Below are positions 1 through 8,670 of a DNA stretch of 64,000 nucleotides, piece by piece; within the stretch, counting starts at the first letter, position 1; the number at the start of each line of letters is the position of its first letter. Source of the stretch: Dubosiella muris (lineage in GTDB: Bacteria > Bacillota_I > Bacilli_A > Erysipelotrichales > Erysipelotrichaceae). The position numbers and the translations under genes are program-made. Below the pieces are notes generated by a model. The model worked only from the letters and a program-made list of their open reading frames with translations, made no database searches and was not told the origin of the DNA. The stretch covers positions 32,424 to 96,423 of the forward strand of contig NZ_SRYG01000009.1 in NCBI RefSeq assembly GCF_004793885.1, written 5' to 3'.

Positions 1-906
1 GCGGTGTACATGAAGGCGGATCGGGCGATTACCGGCATTTTGGCTGGCGGTTCGATCATGTTTTTTACCGGCTTGGTGGATGATTTGATTGATATTAAGC
101 CGGTCGTCAAGCTGTTTTTTGAGGTGGTCGCGGCGCTTGTGCTGATTTATTATGGCGTGCAGGTGGATGTGATTCGTCTGCCGTTTGGGATCCAAATCAA
201 TTTTGGCCTGATTTCGTTTTTGTTTACGATCCTTTGGATCGCGGGCATTACGAACGCGGTGAACCTGATTGACGGGCTGGATGGCCTGGCGGGCGGCATG
301 AGCGTGATCATTTTTGTGGTGACCGGTTGTCTGGCGCTCATTGAACGGCGTCCCGATATCATCGCGCTGGCGTTTATTTTGGCGGGAAGCACTTTGGGGT
401 TTCTGGTGTACAATTCGCATCCGGCGAGTATTTTCATGGGGGATTGCGGCTCGTTGTTTTTGGGGTTCATGATTTCCGCGATTTCGCTGATGGGGTTTAA
501 ATCGAGCACGATTTTGACGCTGGCGCTGCCGATCCTGCTACTGATGCTGCCGATCGTGGACACGTTGTCGGCGATTTTGCGGCGAACGTTGAAGGGAATG
601 AAGTTTTCGCAGGCGGATAAGAGCCACTTGCATCATTTGCTGATGAATCAGTTCGGCCACCGCAACACGGTGATCATCATGTGCTCGATGACGGCGTTGT
701 TTGGCTTGAGCGCCTATGTGTACATGATCAATCGCAATTTGGGATTTTTGACCATTTTGATTTTGCTGTTTTTCGTAGAGCTGTTTATCGAGAAGTCGGC
801 GATGATTTCCGTGAAGTTCCACCCGATGCTTGGATTGTGGCATCGAATGGAGCGGATGATGGAGAGAATGAAAAGCAACCGCCATAAAAAGAAAATGGAA
901 AAATAG
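1..906 (+). CDS. tagO: TagO/WecA-type undecaprenyl-phosphate sugar-1-phosphate transferase (5' truncated by window edge)
   Basis: This polytopic membrane enzyme is expected to transfer a HexNAc-1-phosphate (usually GlcNAc-1-P) from a UDP-sugar to undecaprenyl phosphate, starting wall teichoic acid or surface glycan synthesis. About 300 residues are visible, with eight or so hydrophobic segments. The family signatures are present: an acidic VDDLID near residue 25, NLIDGLDGLAGG near 87, MGDCGS near 144, and a His-rich HLHHLL near 209. The frame is open from base 1. Full-length relatives have about 350-370 residues, so the N-terminus probably lies upstream of the window. A bidirectional terminator follows directly. 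MraY is the alternative, but the HLHHLL loop and the DGLDGLAGG form favour TagO/WecA. Confidence 0.9.
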   Translation, partial: AVYMKADRAITGILAGGSIMFFTGLVDDLIDIKPVVKLFFEVVAALVLIYYGVQVDVIRLPFGIQINFGLISFLFTILWIAGITNAVNLIDGLDGLAGGMSVIIFVVTGCLALIERRPDIIALAFILAGSTLGFLVYNSHPASIFMGDCGSLFLGFMISAISLMGFKSSTILTLALPILLLMLPIVDTLSAILRRTLKGMKFSQADKSHLHHLLMNQFGHRNTVIIMCSMTALFGLSAYVYMINRNLGFLTILILLFFVELFIEKSAMISVKFHPMLGLWHRMERMMERMKSNRHKKKMEK

Positions 907-953
907 AAAAAGGAGAATACCGATGAATCAGAAAAATCGGATCTCCTTTTTTT
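907..953. terminator. Bidirectional intrinsic terminator
   Basis: Arms AAAAAGGAGA and TCTCCTTTTT enclose an inner CCGAT/ATCGG pair and end in a T-run on the plus strand. On the minus strand the same hairpin ends in TTTTTC, so it can serve both the convergent tagO-like gene and the Rpn-type gene. Confidence 0.85.
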
Positions 954-954
954 G

Positions 955-1986
955 TTAGCTTATAAGAAAGGGCAACACCTTTTTGCGGATGTTGGCGGAG
1001 TAGCCAAGCTGATCGCACGCTTGCCTGGCGGAAAGACCGTGGTTGAGCATGAGTTTTTGGGCGATGATCACAAACGTGGAGATCATTTCGCCATTTTCGG
1101 TTTTCAAAGCATTTCTTTCTTTGTTCAAAGCGATTTTTTCCTTGTTCAAAGCGTTTTTTTCTTTGTACCATTGTTTTTCGGCCTCTCGTCTGCCTTCGGC
1201 TTTACCTTTTTGAATGATATTGTTGATTACACTTGCCATGGTTTGTTCTCCTTTCGAATCGTCTGGTTGAAATTGTTCTAAATACTCGTAAAACGCCTTT
1301 TTCATCTCTTTGTCGTTTGACAAGGCGGCTAACGTCATCAAGGTTTCTTCGATGTATTCTATTTTCCAGTGGGTCGGTGGAATATATTGTTTCCCGTGAG
1401 ACTGACGCATTTGCGCGCAATAATCCGCGATAATGCGGAAATCACTGGAAATGGACTCGATCTTTTCACGACTCCAGCACGAGATGTTTTCTATATTCAT
1501 TTTATAATCGAACAGAAATGGTTTCAAGTCGGGATAGGCGTCAAAATGAAACAGCTGGGCGAAAGATTTTGGTTGCCAGGCGAAGCGGTCATAGTGGAAT
1601 GTGAACAAAACGCAGGGAATGAGGTGCGTCAATGGAATGACAGGATCTTTTTTTCGCTTGGTCGCTTTGATTTGGCGCATTTGCCATAAGAAGACGGCGC
1701 CCATGTAGCAAAAACAGCGAATGGGCATCATCCGGTCCGCCTTTGTCTGGTTTTCGATACAAAAAATAAAAGGCCGGTTGTTTTTGGAACCCATTACGAG
1801 AACGCATACGTCGTGGTACAGGGGATGAAATCGCTTATCGAGCAAAAAGGGCTGGGAAATCGAAAGATAGCGGATTTGCGAAGGCTGAATGACGGGTTTG
1901 TTGTCGTAAAGCAGAAGGTTGATCAAGGAGGCCAGAACGGTCGGAACGCGCAGAAGGGCCTTTTGGGAAATATCCTTGTTTGACAT
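955..1986 (-). CDS. Rpn-family recombination-promoting nuclease / PD-(D/E)XK transposase-like protein
   Basis: A predicted DNA endonuclease of the Rpn (transposase_31-like) superfamily; characterised members promote RecA-independent recombination. The 343-residue product opens with the family-typical SNKDISQKALLR. It carries a degenerate PD-(D/E)XK core with HDVCVL followed by FCIENQTK, near residues 57-80. The C-terminal third is a Lys/Glu-rich coiled coil built on an ALNKE-type repeat, then a short helix-turn-helix-like tail (LSARQACDQLGY). I chose the ATG at 1986 because AAGGAA lies about 12 nt upstream; the open frame runs further 5' but has no such site. Two other Rpn-type genes occur in this window (43629 and 63768). 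Mobility is inferred from family membership only; no terminal repeats were seen. Confidence 0.75.
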   Translation of the reverse strand: MSNKDISQKALLRVPTVLASLINLLLYDNKPVIQPSQIRYLSISQPFLLDKRFHPLYHDVCVLVMGSKNNRPFIFCIENQTKADRMMPIRCFCYMGAVFLWQMRQIKATKRKKDPVIPLTHLIPCVLFTFHYDRFAWQPKSFAQLFHFDAYPDLKPFLFDYKMNIENISCWSREKIESISSDFRIIADYCAQMRQSHGKQYIPPTHWKIEYIEETLMTLAALSNDKEMKKAFYEYLEQFQPDDSKGEQTMASVINNIIQKGKAEGRREAEKQWYKEKNALNKEKIALNKERNALKTENGEMISTFVIIAQKLMLNHGLSARQACDQLGYSANIRKKVLPFLIS

Positions 1987-2052
1987 AAATGAATGAAATT
2001 CCTTTCTTGGATAATGGTTGAGGATAAAGGAGAGAATCTCCATATCGCGAAT

Positions 2053-2084
2053 AAAAAAATGTAAACCGGTCGAGCGACTGGTTT
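2053..2084 (-). promoter_or_regulatory. Terminator-like hairpin in the leader of the Rpn gene
   Basis: On the minus strand, arms AAACCAGTCG and CGACCGGTTT (one mismatch) are followed within a few bases by seven T. The hairpin lies between the promoter at 2101-2128 and the ATG at 1986. A transcript would meet it within about 40 nt, so it could act as an attenuator. Confidence 0.5.
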
Positions 2085-2100
2085 GAAATGTTTCTGCCCG

Positions 2101-2128
2101 ATTATAACAATTTTCTTTGAAAACGCAA
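2101..2128 (-). promoter_or_regulatory. Promoter for the Rpn gene
   Basis: On the minus strand TTGCGT is separated by 16 nt from a perfect TATAAT, pointing at the Rpn-type gene. Confidence 0.55.
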
Positions 2129-2332
2129 AGAAAAAAGGATAAAAATCCCATTTCTTTATTTTATCCAGTCGGTTTTTCAACAAATCTGTTTTGTTTTCTT
2201 CGTTCGACGTCTTTTTTACAAAAATAGGAACAGTCGTATAAAAAATCATATGATTGGTCACAAATGGGAAAAGAGGAGCTATGTATTACTGATATGTATT
2301 AACAAAATTAGAATCTTTCCGGCATGGATTGG

Positions 2333-2361
2333 TTGACTTTGACTTATTTATAAGCTATGTT
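2333..2361 (+). promoter_or_regulatory. Promoter for the surface-protein island
   Basis: TTGACT, a 17-nt spacer and TATGTT lie about 95 nt upstream of the signal peptidase gene. The 470-base gap (1987-2454) otherwise holds only the divergent Rpn promoter and AT-rich sequence. Confidence 0.5.
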
Positions 2362-2454
2362 TTGAGTACTTTTAACGAATGATTTAAAAAAATTAAAACA
2401 ATTTGTGAAAGTTGGGAAAGGAATCGAAGGGAAACGATCAATGAGGGATGGAAT

Positions 2455-3051
2455 GTGAAGAAAAATCCAAAGCAAGTCAGGGAGGTTCGTGAAATCCCTT
2501 CGCTGGAACTGCTCGAAAAAGAAAGGGACCGGGTCAAACACAATACAAAATACCGGTCCACTTTACAAAGTACGGTGGGCGTGCTCGTCGTGGTCGCGGC
2601 GATCGCGATTTTGGCCGCCACGCTCTGGCTGCCCGTGCTTCGAATTTATGGAACCAGTATGACGCCGACGTTGGAGGCTGGGGATATCGTGTTGTCGCTG
2701 AAAGGAAGCGACTTCAAAACAGGGGATGTTATTGCGTTCTACTATAACAACAAGATATTAGTAAAAAGGGTTATCGCCGGACCAGGCGACTGGGTATATA
2801 TCGACGACGACGGCACCGTGTTCGTCAATGGCGAGGAAATCGTCGAGCCGTATTTGCAAGACAAAGCGCTCGGGGACACGGATTTGGAGTATCCGTATCA
2901 AGTGCCCGAGAAACGCTGGTTTGTGATGGGCGACCATCGCAGCGTGTCCATGGACTCAAGAACGCGGGCCATTGGACCGGTTGCCGAGGAGCAAATCGTA
3001 GGGAAGCTGAAAGCGAGAGTATGGCCGTTCAATAAGATCGGCGTGGTATAA
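2455..3051 (+). CDS. lepB: Signal peptidase I, first gene of the pilus/surface island
   Basis: A type I signal peptidase that removes signal peptides at the outer membrane face, here probably serving the secreted proteins encoded downstream. The 198-residue protein has one N-terminal membrane segment (about residues 40-60), the catalytic Ser in GTSMTPTL (about 68) and the general-base Lys in VKRVIAGPGD (about 103). The later GDHRSVSMDSR signature of prokaryotic-type enzymes is also present. Because the Lys is kept, this is a P-type enzyme, not the ER-type SipW that usually processes TasA. The start is GTG at 2455 with AGGGATGG just upstream; an ATG at 2441 reads into a stop. The adhesin gene begins 20 nt after the stop. 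Dedicated signal peptidases are known companions of Gram-positive pilus loci. Confidence 0.9.
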   Translation: MKKNPKQVREVREIPSLELLEKERDRVKHNTKYRSTLQSTVGVLVVVAAIAILAATLWLPVLRIYGTSMTPTLEAGDIVLSLKGSDFKTGDVIAFYYNNKILVKRVIAGPGDWVYIDDDGTVFVNGEEIVEPYLQDKALGDTDLEYPYQVPEKRWFVMGDHRSVSMDSRTRAIGPVAEEQIVGKLKARVWPFNKIGVV

Positions 3052-3070
3052 GTAGAGGAAGGAATTGAAT

Positions 3071-6000
3071 ATGAAGGGAAACAAGATTGGGAAACGGATA
3101 TGGCACCGTTGCGTCACGGCGTTAAGCTGTCTGGTGGTTTTTTGCACGACCTACGCGCTGATTTTACCGGCTGTGGCCTTGGAACACGACAAGACGACCT
3201 TTTATTGCGAAAAAGAGGAGCATCAACATACCGATGAATGCAACCACTCCAAAGATCCATTGTGCGGACAGGAAGAGGGTAAAACGCAGCCAGGACATAC
3301 GCACGGGGAAGAATGTTATGAGATTCGTGTAGTGGAAAATCAAATTTGCGGACTGGAAGAAAACGAAAATCACCAGCACAATGAACAATGCTTTGAAACC
3401 ATTGAAGAAAAAAATTTGATTTGCACGCAAGAGGAAGCACCGGAAGAAAAAGGGCATAGCCATTCGGCAAACTGCTATTTGAGCGTCGATCCAGTATGCG
3501 GCAAAGAGGAGCATACCCATGCACGCGAATGCGAGTCCAACAAAGCGTTGAAGGAAACAAAAGATGAGTGGGAAAACTCCATTCCGAAAAAACTCGATGA
3601 AGAGCTTTCGAAACGAATCGTTCAGGTGGCGGATTCGCAGCTGAAATACAAGGAAGTGCTCGAAAACTTTGAAATCGTGGATGGCGTGGAAAAAGGATAT
3701 ACCCGCTATGGCGAATGGTATGGCCGCCCATATGAAGACTGGAACATCATGTTCGTGTCGTTTGTTCTGAAATATGCGGGAGTCTCGAACGAGAAAATCC
3801 CATACGGACACGACTGGAATGAATGGATCGAAGATTTAACGAAAAGAGAACTGTTCGAACCGGAAGACTATGAAGCGCAAAACGGCGATCTCGTTTTCTT
3901 CCGGGATCAGGAAGACGAAAACGATCTAGATAAAAAAATTCAATCCTATGTTGGCATTGTGAAAGACCACAATAAGAACAAAGTGATTATCGGGGATTTT
4001 GAAGACGAAGTTCGGGAAGTGATCGTAAACGAAGAAGACTACAAAGTTCTCGCCTACGTCCATCCAAAAGAAGAGCAGGTGGATGTGGAAAAACCGGAGC
4101 AACAGCCTGTACAACCTGATGAAGAAAATCCAAATCCGGAAGAAGAACCAAAACCGGAAGAAGAACCAAAACCGGATGGAGAGGAACAGGAACCACAAGA
4201 AATCGAGTATCAGCTTCCGGAAGAGTTTACGGCGGAAACCGAGGACTTCACTCTCGTTCTAAAACCACGGAAAATCGCGGGTGTGGAAACTGAAGTCGAC
4301 GAGACAACAGAGAAGGAAGAAAAGCCAGTCGATGAAAACGATGGGCTTGCCATGAAAAACTATGTTTTGCCAACCGAGGAAAACATGCAGGATAAACTGG
4401 ATGAAGAACAAAACATGACCGTGGAAGAATTTGATCAAATCCAGGAAGACAACCTCCAGCAAAAAGAGGAAGAGGAAAATAAACCGGTTCCAACGCTTGT
4501 CGTGGAGAAAATGGATGAAACAAACATTCCACAAGAAGACCAGGAAGAGGTCACTCAATTAAAAGCGCAAAGTCTGGAAGAAGTCGATCCGGAACAACTG
4601 CTTGACCTGTCGCTTTACAAACTTCGCTTCTTTGTTGGCGAACAGGAAGTGAATCTGGAAGACCAGAAGTTTGATGCCGAGTTGACACCAACTGAACAGT
4701 TTGTGGAGAAGTATGACACTTCCAAAGAGTTGGAGGATGTGGCGCCAGAGGCGGAAATCGGAACAGAGTATACAATTCAAACGTTGTCTTCTATCGAAGT
4801 GGAAAATAATGAATTAAAAGAAGATACCAAAAAAGAGGAAAATTCTCAATTATTAAATGAGGAGAACAAAACTCTTGGATTTTCTTTGCGGGGAAAAATG
4901 TTCAGCGCGAAAGCTTCACAAACTCCCAACCCAACTTTTACAGTGCAGACCTATGGGAATGTGAAAAAAAATATATCGACAAATAAAGGTGATAATACAA
5001 TTCCAGTTGTTGATATGACAAATGGTACACCCTCCTTAGGACAAAATGTCTCATTGCAGCATTATAAATTAACAACAAATGGGAAATTCGATAAAAAAAC
5101 AGTTGTTTCAAAAATATATGAGGCCAAATCCTATCAGTATCATTCAGCACCAAATATTTCGTATTTTGATATTCTTATCCATAACGGAAATTATAAATTG
5201 AAAGAGATTTGGGTGCTAAAAGATGGAAAAAACGCGGAAAGTAATACTAGAACAGATTGGACTATAAAAAATCCATCCACAACCCACTTTACGAATCGGC
5301 AAGAAACTTATAATAGTGACCCTGATAAATACATATTGATTCAGCCAAACACGACAATTCGACTTGTCTATGACTTATCAAGTTCCAACTTTAGCTCGAA
5401 TGCAACATTCTATGATTACGACATCACAGAAGATGGGGTAAATACTCGTGTTAATAGTAAAGCAAAAGGTATCAATAACCCTTCTAACTATACCGGGTCG
5501 GGAAGTAAATATGCTTTTGGAAATTCAAATACAGGTACTGGACTAGCCGATATAACTTGGAAGAAGAATCATAAAATCAACTCATATAACGGGAGCGCAG
5601 GGGATCCAAGTGGAAATGGCTTTGTATTTGATATGGTTACCGGAGTTGATACGAACGGAAATTTAAAATGGAATAGTGGAATCATAGCTCCAAAAATATT
5701 TGGATCAACATCTCAAATTGGAAAAAAAGTGTATCCAAAAGGGAATCAATTAACTTTTACCCGTCAAGGAGATACCTATACATTAAGCAGTGTTTCAGGG
5801 GCAAATGTTAAAACAATTAAGAATTTGGACACATTTAATCATCCAAAAACAGGAAGCACGACATATACGACTATTTGGACGAATAATTTTTGGCCATTAG
5901 ATGGAGTGAAAAACACAGATCCGCATGCGGGAACTTACGATAAAAATTATAACAGTAGCCTTCGCGCCACAGAAACTTATAAAACAAATGGCACTTTGAA

Positions 6001-6895
6001 GCACTATCCACCTGGAGATGATGGCTTGCCGCATAACAATTTATTTGGAATGACGTATGATATTGATTTCACTCTTGATCAAGATTATGTGGGTCCATTG
6101 GAATATTTCTTCTATGGCGATGATGATTTATGGGTATTTTTAGGAGAGTATAACGAAGCAACCGGTCAATACGAAAATTATAGAAAGATTTGTGATTTGG
6201 GTGGAGTGAAACCTTCGCGTGGAGCCCATGTTGATTTAAGAACATCTATTCTTCCTGTGTCAGGCCAGAACACGACAAAAAAATACCGGTTGAAAATTTA
6301 CTATACAGAGCGTGGACTTTCAGGTTCTACATGTTATATGGAATTTACCCTTCCATCAGTTTCTGGTGCAGAAACCGGACAAGCCACAGGCGGGTTGAAT
6401 ATTTATAAAGAAACAGAAGATTTGGATCAAACCACAGATTTTACGTTTAATGTGAAGTTTTCTAAAAACGGGCAGCAACTTCTTGATGATTATGCGTATA
6501 CAAAATATGACGCAAATAACCATAAAATTGAAGATAATTTAATTATCGCAAGCAACAGTAATATTACTCTGAAAAAAGGAGAATATATTTCGATTAGTTA
6601 TTTGCCTATTGGAACGACTTATACTGTATCAGAGTTAAATGTGGATTCTTCTACTGAAGTGTACACAGGAACGAGTAATGGAAACTATGTTTTATCGCCG
6701 GATAAAACCTTAACGGGAACAATTACTCAAGGTGGTAACACGGCTACAGTATATTTCAAAAACGTTCGGTTCTTTAAACTTCCGGAAACAGGAGGTTTTG
6801 GAATAAATCCTCCACTGATTGCAAGTGGAGCTGGATTGATGACAACATCCGTGTATGTCATTGGAATCCAGAAGAAAAAGAGAAGGAAGAAATAA
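3071..6895 (+). CDS. LPETG-anchored adhesin with Cys/His repeats, CHAP-like and fibro-slime domains
   Basis: A wall-anchored surface protein of 1274 residues. Order: signal peptide (1-37); five short Cys/His motifs such as HQHTDEC, HTHGEECY and HSHSANCY (about 45-155); a CHAP-like domain (about 185-335); a Glu/Pro-rich region with a repeated PEEEPKP unit; a long unassigned region; a fibro-slime/PA14-like domain with FFYGDDDLWVFLG and DLGGVKPSRGAHV (about 990-1096); a Cna-like beta domain (about 1107-1232); LPETG, a hydrophobic helix and KKKRRKK at the end. In the CHAP-like part the usual WCAMFVS is WNIMFVS and HVGIV is YVGIV, so both catalytic residues look lost. ATG 3071 is preceded by GAGGAAGG at good spacing; a TTG six bases earlier is less likely. 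From about 4790 onward the codons become clearly AT-rich. It is likely a pilus-tip or accessory adhesin sorted by the downstream sortase. Confidence 0.82.
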   Translation: MKGNKIGKRIWHRCVTALSCLVVFCTTYALILPAVALEHDKTTFYCEKEEHQHTDECNHSKDPLCGQEEGKTQPGHTHGEECYEIRVVENQICGLEENENHQHNEQCFETIEEKNLICTQEEAPEEKGHSHSANCYLSVDPVCGKEEHTHARECESNKALKETKDEWENSIPKKLDEELSKRIVQVADSQLKYKEVLENFEIVDGVEKGYTRYGEWYGRPYEDWNIMFVSFVLKYAGVSNEKIPYGHDWNEWIEDLTKRELFEPEDYEAQNGDLVFFRDQEDENDLDKKIQSYVGIVKDHNKNKVIIGDFEDEVREVIVNEEDYKVLAYVHPKEEQVDVEKPEQQPVQPDEENPNPEEEPKPEEEPKPDGEEQEPQEIEYQLPEEFTAETEDFTLVLKPRKIAGVETEVDETTEKEEKPVDENDGLAMKNYVLPTEENMQDKLDEEQNMTVEEFDQIQEDNLQQKEEEENKPVPTLVVEKMDETNIPQEDQEEVTQLKAQSLEEVDPEQLLDLSLYKLRFFVGEQEVNLEDQKFDAELTPTEQFVEKYDTSKELEDVAPEAEIGTEYTIQTLSSIEVENNELKEDTKKEENSQLLNEENKTLGFSLRGKMFSAKASQTPNPTFTVQTYGNVKKNISTNKGDNTIPVVDMTNGTPSLGQNVSLQHYKLTTNGKFDKKTVVSKIYEAKSYQYHSAPNISYFDILIHNGNYKLKEIWVLKDGKNAESNTRTDWTIKNPSTTHFTNRQETYNSDPDKYILIQPNTTIRLVYDLSSSNFSSNATFYDYDITEDGVNTRVNSKAKGINNPSNYTGSGSKYAFGNSNTGTGLADITWKKNHKINSYNGSAGDPSGNGFVFDMVTGVDTNGNLKWNSGIIAPKIFGSTSQIGKKVYPKGNQLTFTRQGDTYTLSSVSGANVKTIKNLDTFNHPKTGSTTYTTIWTNNFWPLDGVKNTDPHAGTYDKNYNSSLRATETYKTNGTLKHYPPGDDGLPHNNLFGMTYDIDFTLDQDYVGPLEYFFYGDDDLWVFLGEYNEATGQYENYRKICDLGGVKPSRGAHVDLRTSILPVSGQNTTKKYRLKIYYTERGLSGSTCYMEFTLPSVSGAETGQATGGLNIYKETEDLDQTTDFTFNVKFSKNGQQLLDDYAYTKYDANNHKIEDNLIIASNSNITLKKGEYISISYLPIGTTYTVSELNVDSSTEVYTGTSNGNYVLSPDKTLTGTITQGGNTATVYFKNVRFFKLPETGGFGINPPLIASGAGLMTTSVYVIGIQKKKRRKK

Positions 6896-6906
6896 GGAGT
6901 TTCTTC

Positions 6907-8574
6907 ATGATCTTTAACAAAGGGAAAGGGAAAATCAAAATGAGAAAAATCAGAAAACTATTGACTGTTTTCGCGGCATTCTTTCTTGTGCTTGGCTTAA
7001 CAACAAATGTACAAGCAGAAGCAGATCAAAATCAGGGTACATCCGCTAAAACAAGAGGAAGTATCACAATTCAAAACACTTTAGAAGGAAAAACGTATAC
7101 GATTTATAGAATGTTGGATTTGGAAAGTTATAAAAAGCCGGCAGATCAAACAGATAAGGGAGCATACTCGTATAAAGTTCTTCCAGCTTGGAAAGGATTT
7201 CTTGAATCCGGGGTTGGTGCACAATTTTTTGAATTGAAAGAGCAAGACTATGTAGTAGTACATCCAAATGCGCAAGTAACAGCGGAGGGACAATTTGTAA
7301 ATGGAAAGATTTTAACGGATGCGGCTTTGCAATATGCAAAAGAACACAATATCCATGCTACTCAACATGCTACAGCGCAGGGGAATACATTAACATTTAG
7401 TGACTTAGATTTAGGATATTACTTAGTGGATTCGGATGCAGGTGCCTTATGCGCGTTAGGAACAACTGACAACAATAATGTCACCATTAAAGAAAAGAAT
7501 GGGATTCCAACGTTAGAGAAACAAGTTCAGGAAAAACCAGATAATTCATGGGGAAATAAAAACGATGCGAATATTGGCGATACGGTAAATTTTAAAGCGA
7601 CAATCACGACCGCTGCCGGAGCTATGAATTATAAATTGATTGATAAGATGGAGGCAGGTTTAACCTTAAAATCCGACAGCATTGCTGTGAAGATTGATGA
7701 AACAATACACCAAGCTGGAGCTAATCGTTTTACGATAACAAGTACAACGGATCGAGGATTTGAGATTAAATTCGCCGATACCTGGATTCAGAGTCTTCCA
7801 GTTGGGACAACGATCGTGGTGGAGTACCAGGCGACGTTAAATGAAAATGCTGTTATCGCTGGGAACGGAAATAAAAATAGTGCTAACTTACAATATGGAG
7901 ATAAAACGGAGTCTTTCTTTGAAACAGGCGAAAAAGAGACTCATACATACACTTGGCCAATCGGAATTTATAAATATACCCAAAATGGCGAGGAACCAGA
8001 AGCAACTGAAACGGCCCTGGCTGATGCAGAATTTTATTTGAGTACAAACAAAACCTCGGCGGGAACAACAGAAGAAGAGGTTCAGAACGGTGCAGATGTT
8101 ATTAAATTTAAACCAACGACTGCTTCTGAAGGAACGATTCCAACGTATCAAAAAGCAAGCGGAGAAGGCACTGTTTCAATTATTAAAACAGATGCAACTG
8201 GTAAGTTTATACTTCAAGGATTGGATGCAGGAACATATTATCTTCACGAGTTTGCCGCGCCAGATGGATTTAATAAATTGGCAGGACCGATCAAGGTTGT
8301 AATCACACATGAAGCGCTTACTACTCCAGGTTCAAATTTGGGATATACTGTGGAATCCACAGTAGATGTTGATGCTACGGATAATTTTGAGAACGCTACA
8401 GACGATATTAAACATGAAAATACAAATATTGCAGTCAAGGTTTTAAATACAACCGGCGCTCTCCTCCCATCCACAGGTGGTATGGGTACGACTCTGCTCT
8501 ACACCATTGGTGCGGGCCTGATCGTGATTTCAGGAATCCTTCTGATTACCAAGAAAAGAATGTCACACGAATAA
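6907..8574 (+). CDS. Isopeptide-forming major pilin (SpaA-like, LPSTG)
   Basis: The probable backbone pilin, polymerised by the adjacent class C sortase. The 555-residue product has a signal peptide (…NVQAEA) and an N-terminal domain of the SpaA fold. A middle Cna-like domain spans about 195-335, and a C-terminal Cna-B domain carries the E-box-like YYLHEFAAPDGF (about 443-454), which supplies the catalytic acid for a Lys-Asn isopeptide bond. The sorting signal LPSTG (about 520) is followed by a hydrophobic helix and KKRM. A Lys-containing stretch TYTWPIGIYKYT precedes the last domain where a pilin motif is expected, but it is not the classical YPKN. The start at 6907 follows AAGGAG overlapping the upstream stop; ATG 6940 is a weaker alternative. 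The DNA is AT-rich like the 3' half of the preceding gene. Confidence 0.85.
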   Translation: MIFNKGKGKIKMRKIRKLLTVFAAFFLVLGLTTNVQAEADQNQGTSAKTRGSITIQNTLEGKTYTIYRMLDLESYKKPADQTDKGAYSYKVLPAWKGFLESGVGAQFFELKEQDYVVVHPNAQVTAEGQFVNGKILTDAALQYAKEHNIHATQHATAQGNTLTFSDLDLGYYLVDSDAGALCALGTTDNNNVTIKEKNGIPTLEKQVQEKPDNSWGNKNDANIGDTVNFKATITTAAGAMNYKLIDKMEAGLTLKSDSIAVKIDETIHQAGANRFTITSTTDRGFEIKFADTWIQSLPVGTTIVVEYQATLNENAVIAGNGNKNSANLQYGDKTESFFETGEKETHTYTWPIGIYKYTQNGEEPEATETALADAEFYLSTNKTSAGTTEEEVQNGADVIKFKPTTASEGTIPTYQKASGEGTVSIIKTDATGKFILQGLDAGTYYLHEFAAPDGFNKLAGPIKVVITHEALTTPGSNLGYTVESTVDVDATDNFENATDDIKHENTNIAVKVLNTTGALLPSTGGMGTTLLYTIGAGLIVISGILLITKKRMSHE

Positions 8575-8624
8575 ACAGTACACAAACAATTAAAAAGAAT
8601 TAAATATAGAAACGAAACAAACAA

Positions 8625-8657
8625 TACCATGAATCCGGGAAACCGGATTCAATGGTA
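8625..8657 (+). other. Strong mRNA hairpin between pilin and sortase genes
   Basis: Arms TACCATGAATCCGG and CCGGATTCAATGGTA pair with one bulge around a GAAA tetraloop and no T-run follows. It sits in the 96-base gap. It could stabilise the pilin end of the message or reduce sortase translation relative to pilin (inference). Confidence 0.6.
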
Positions 8658-8670
8658 GGGAGAACCTTAT

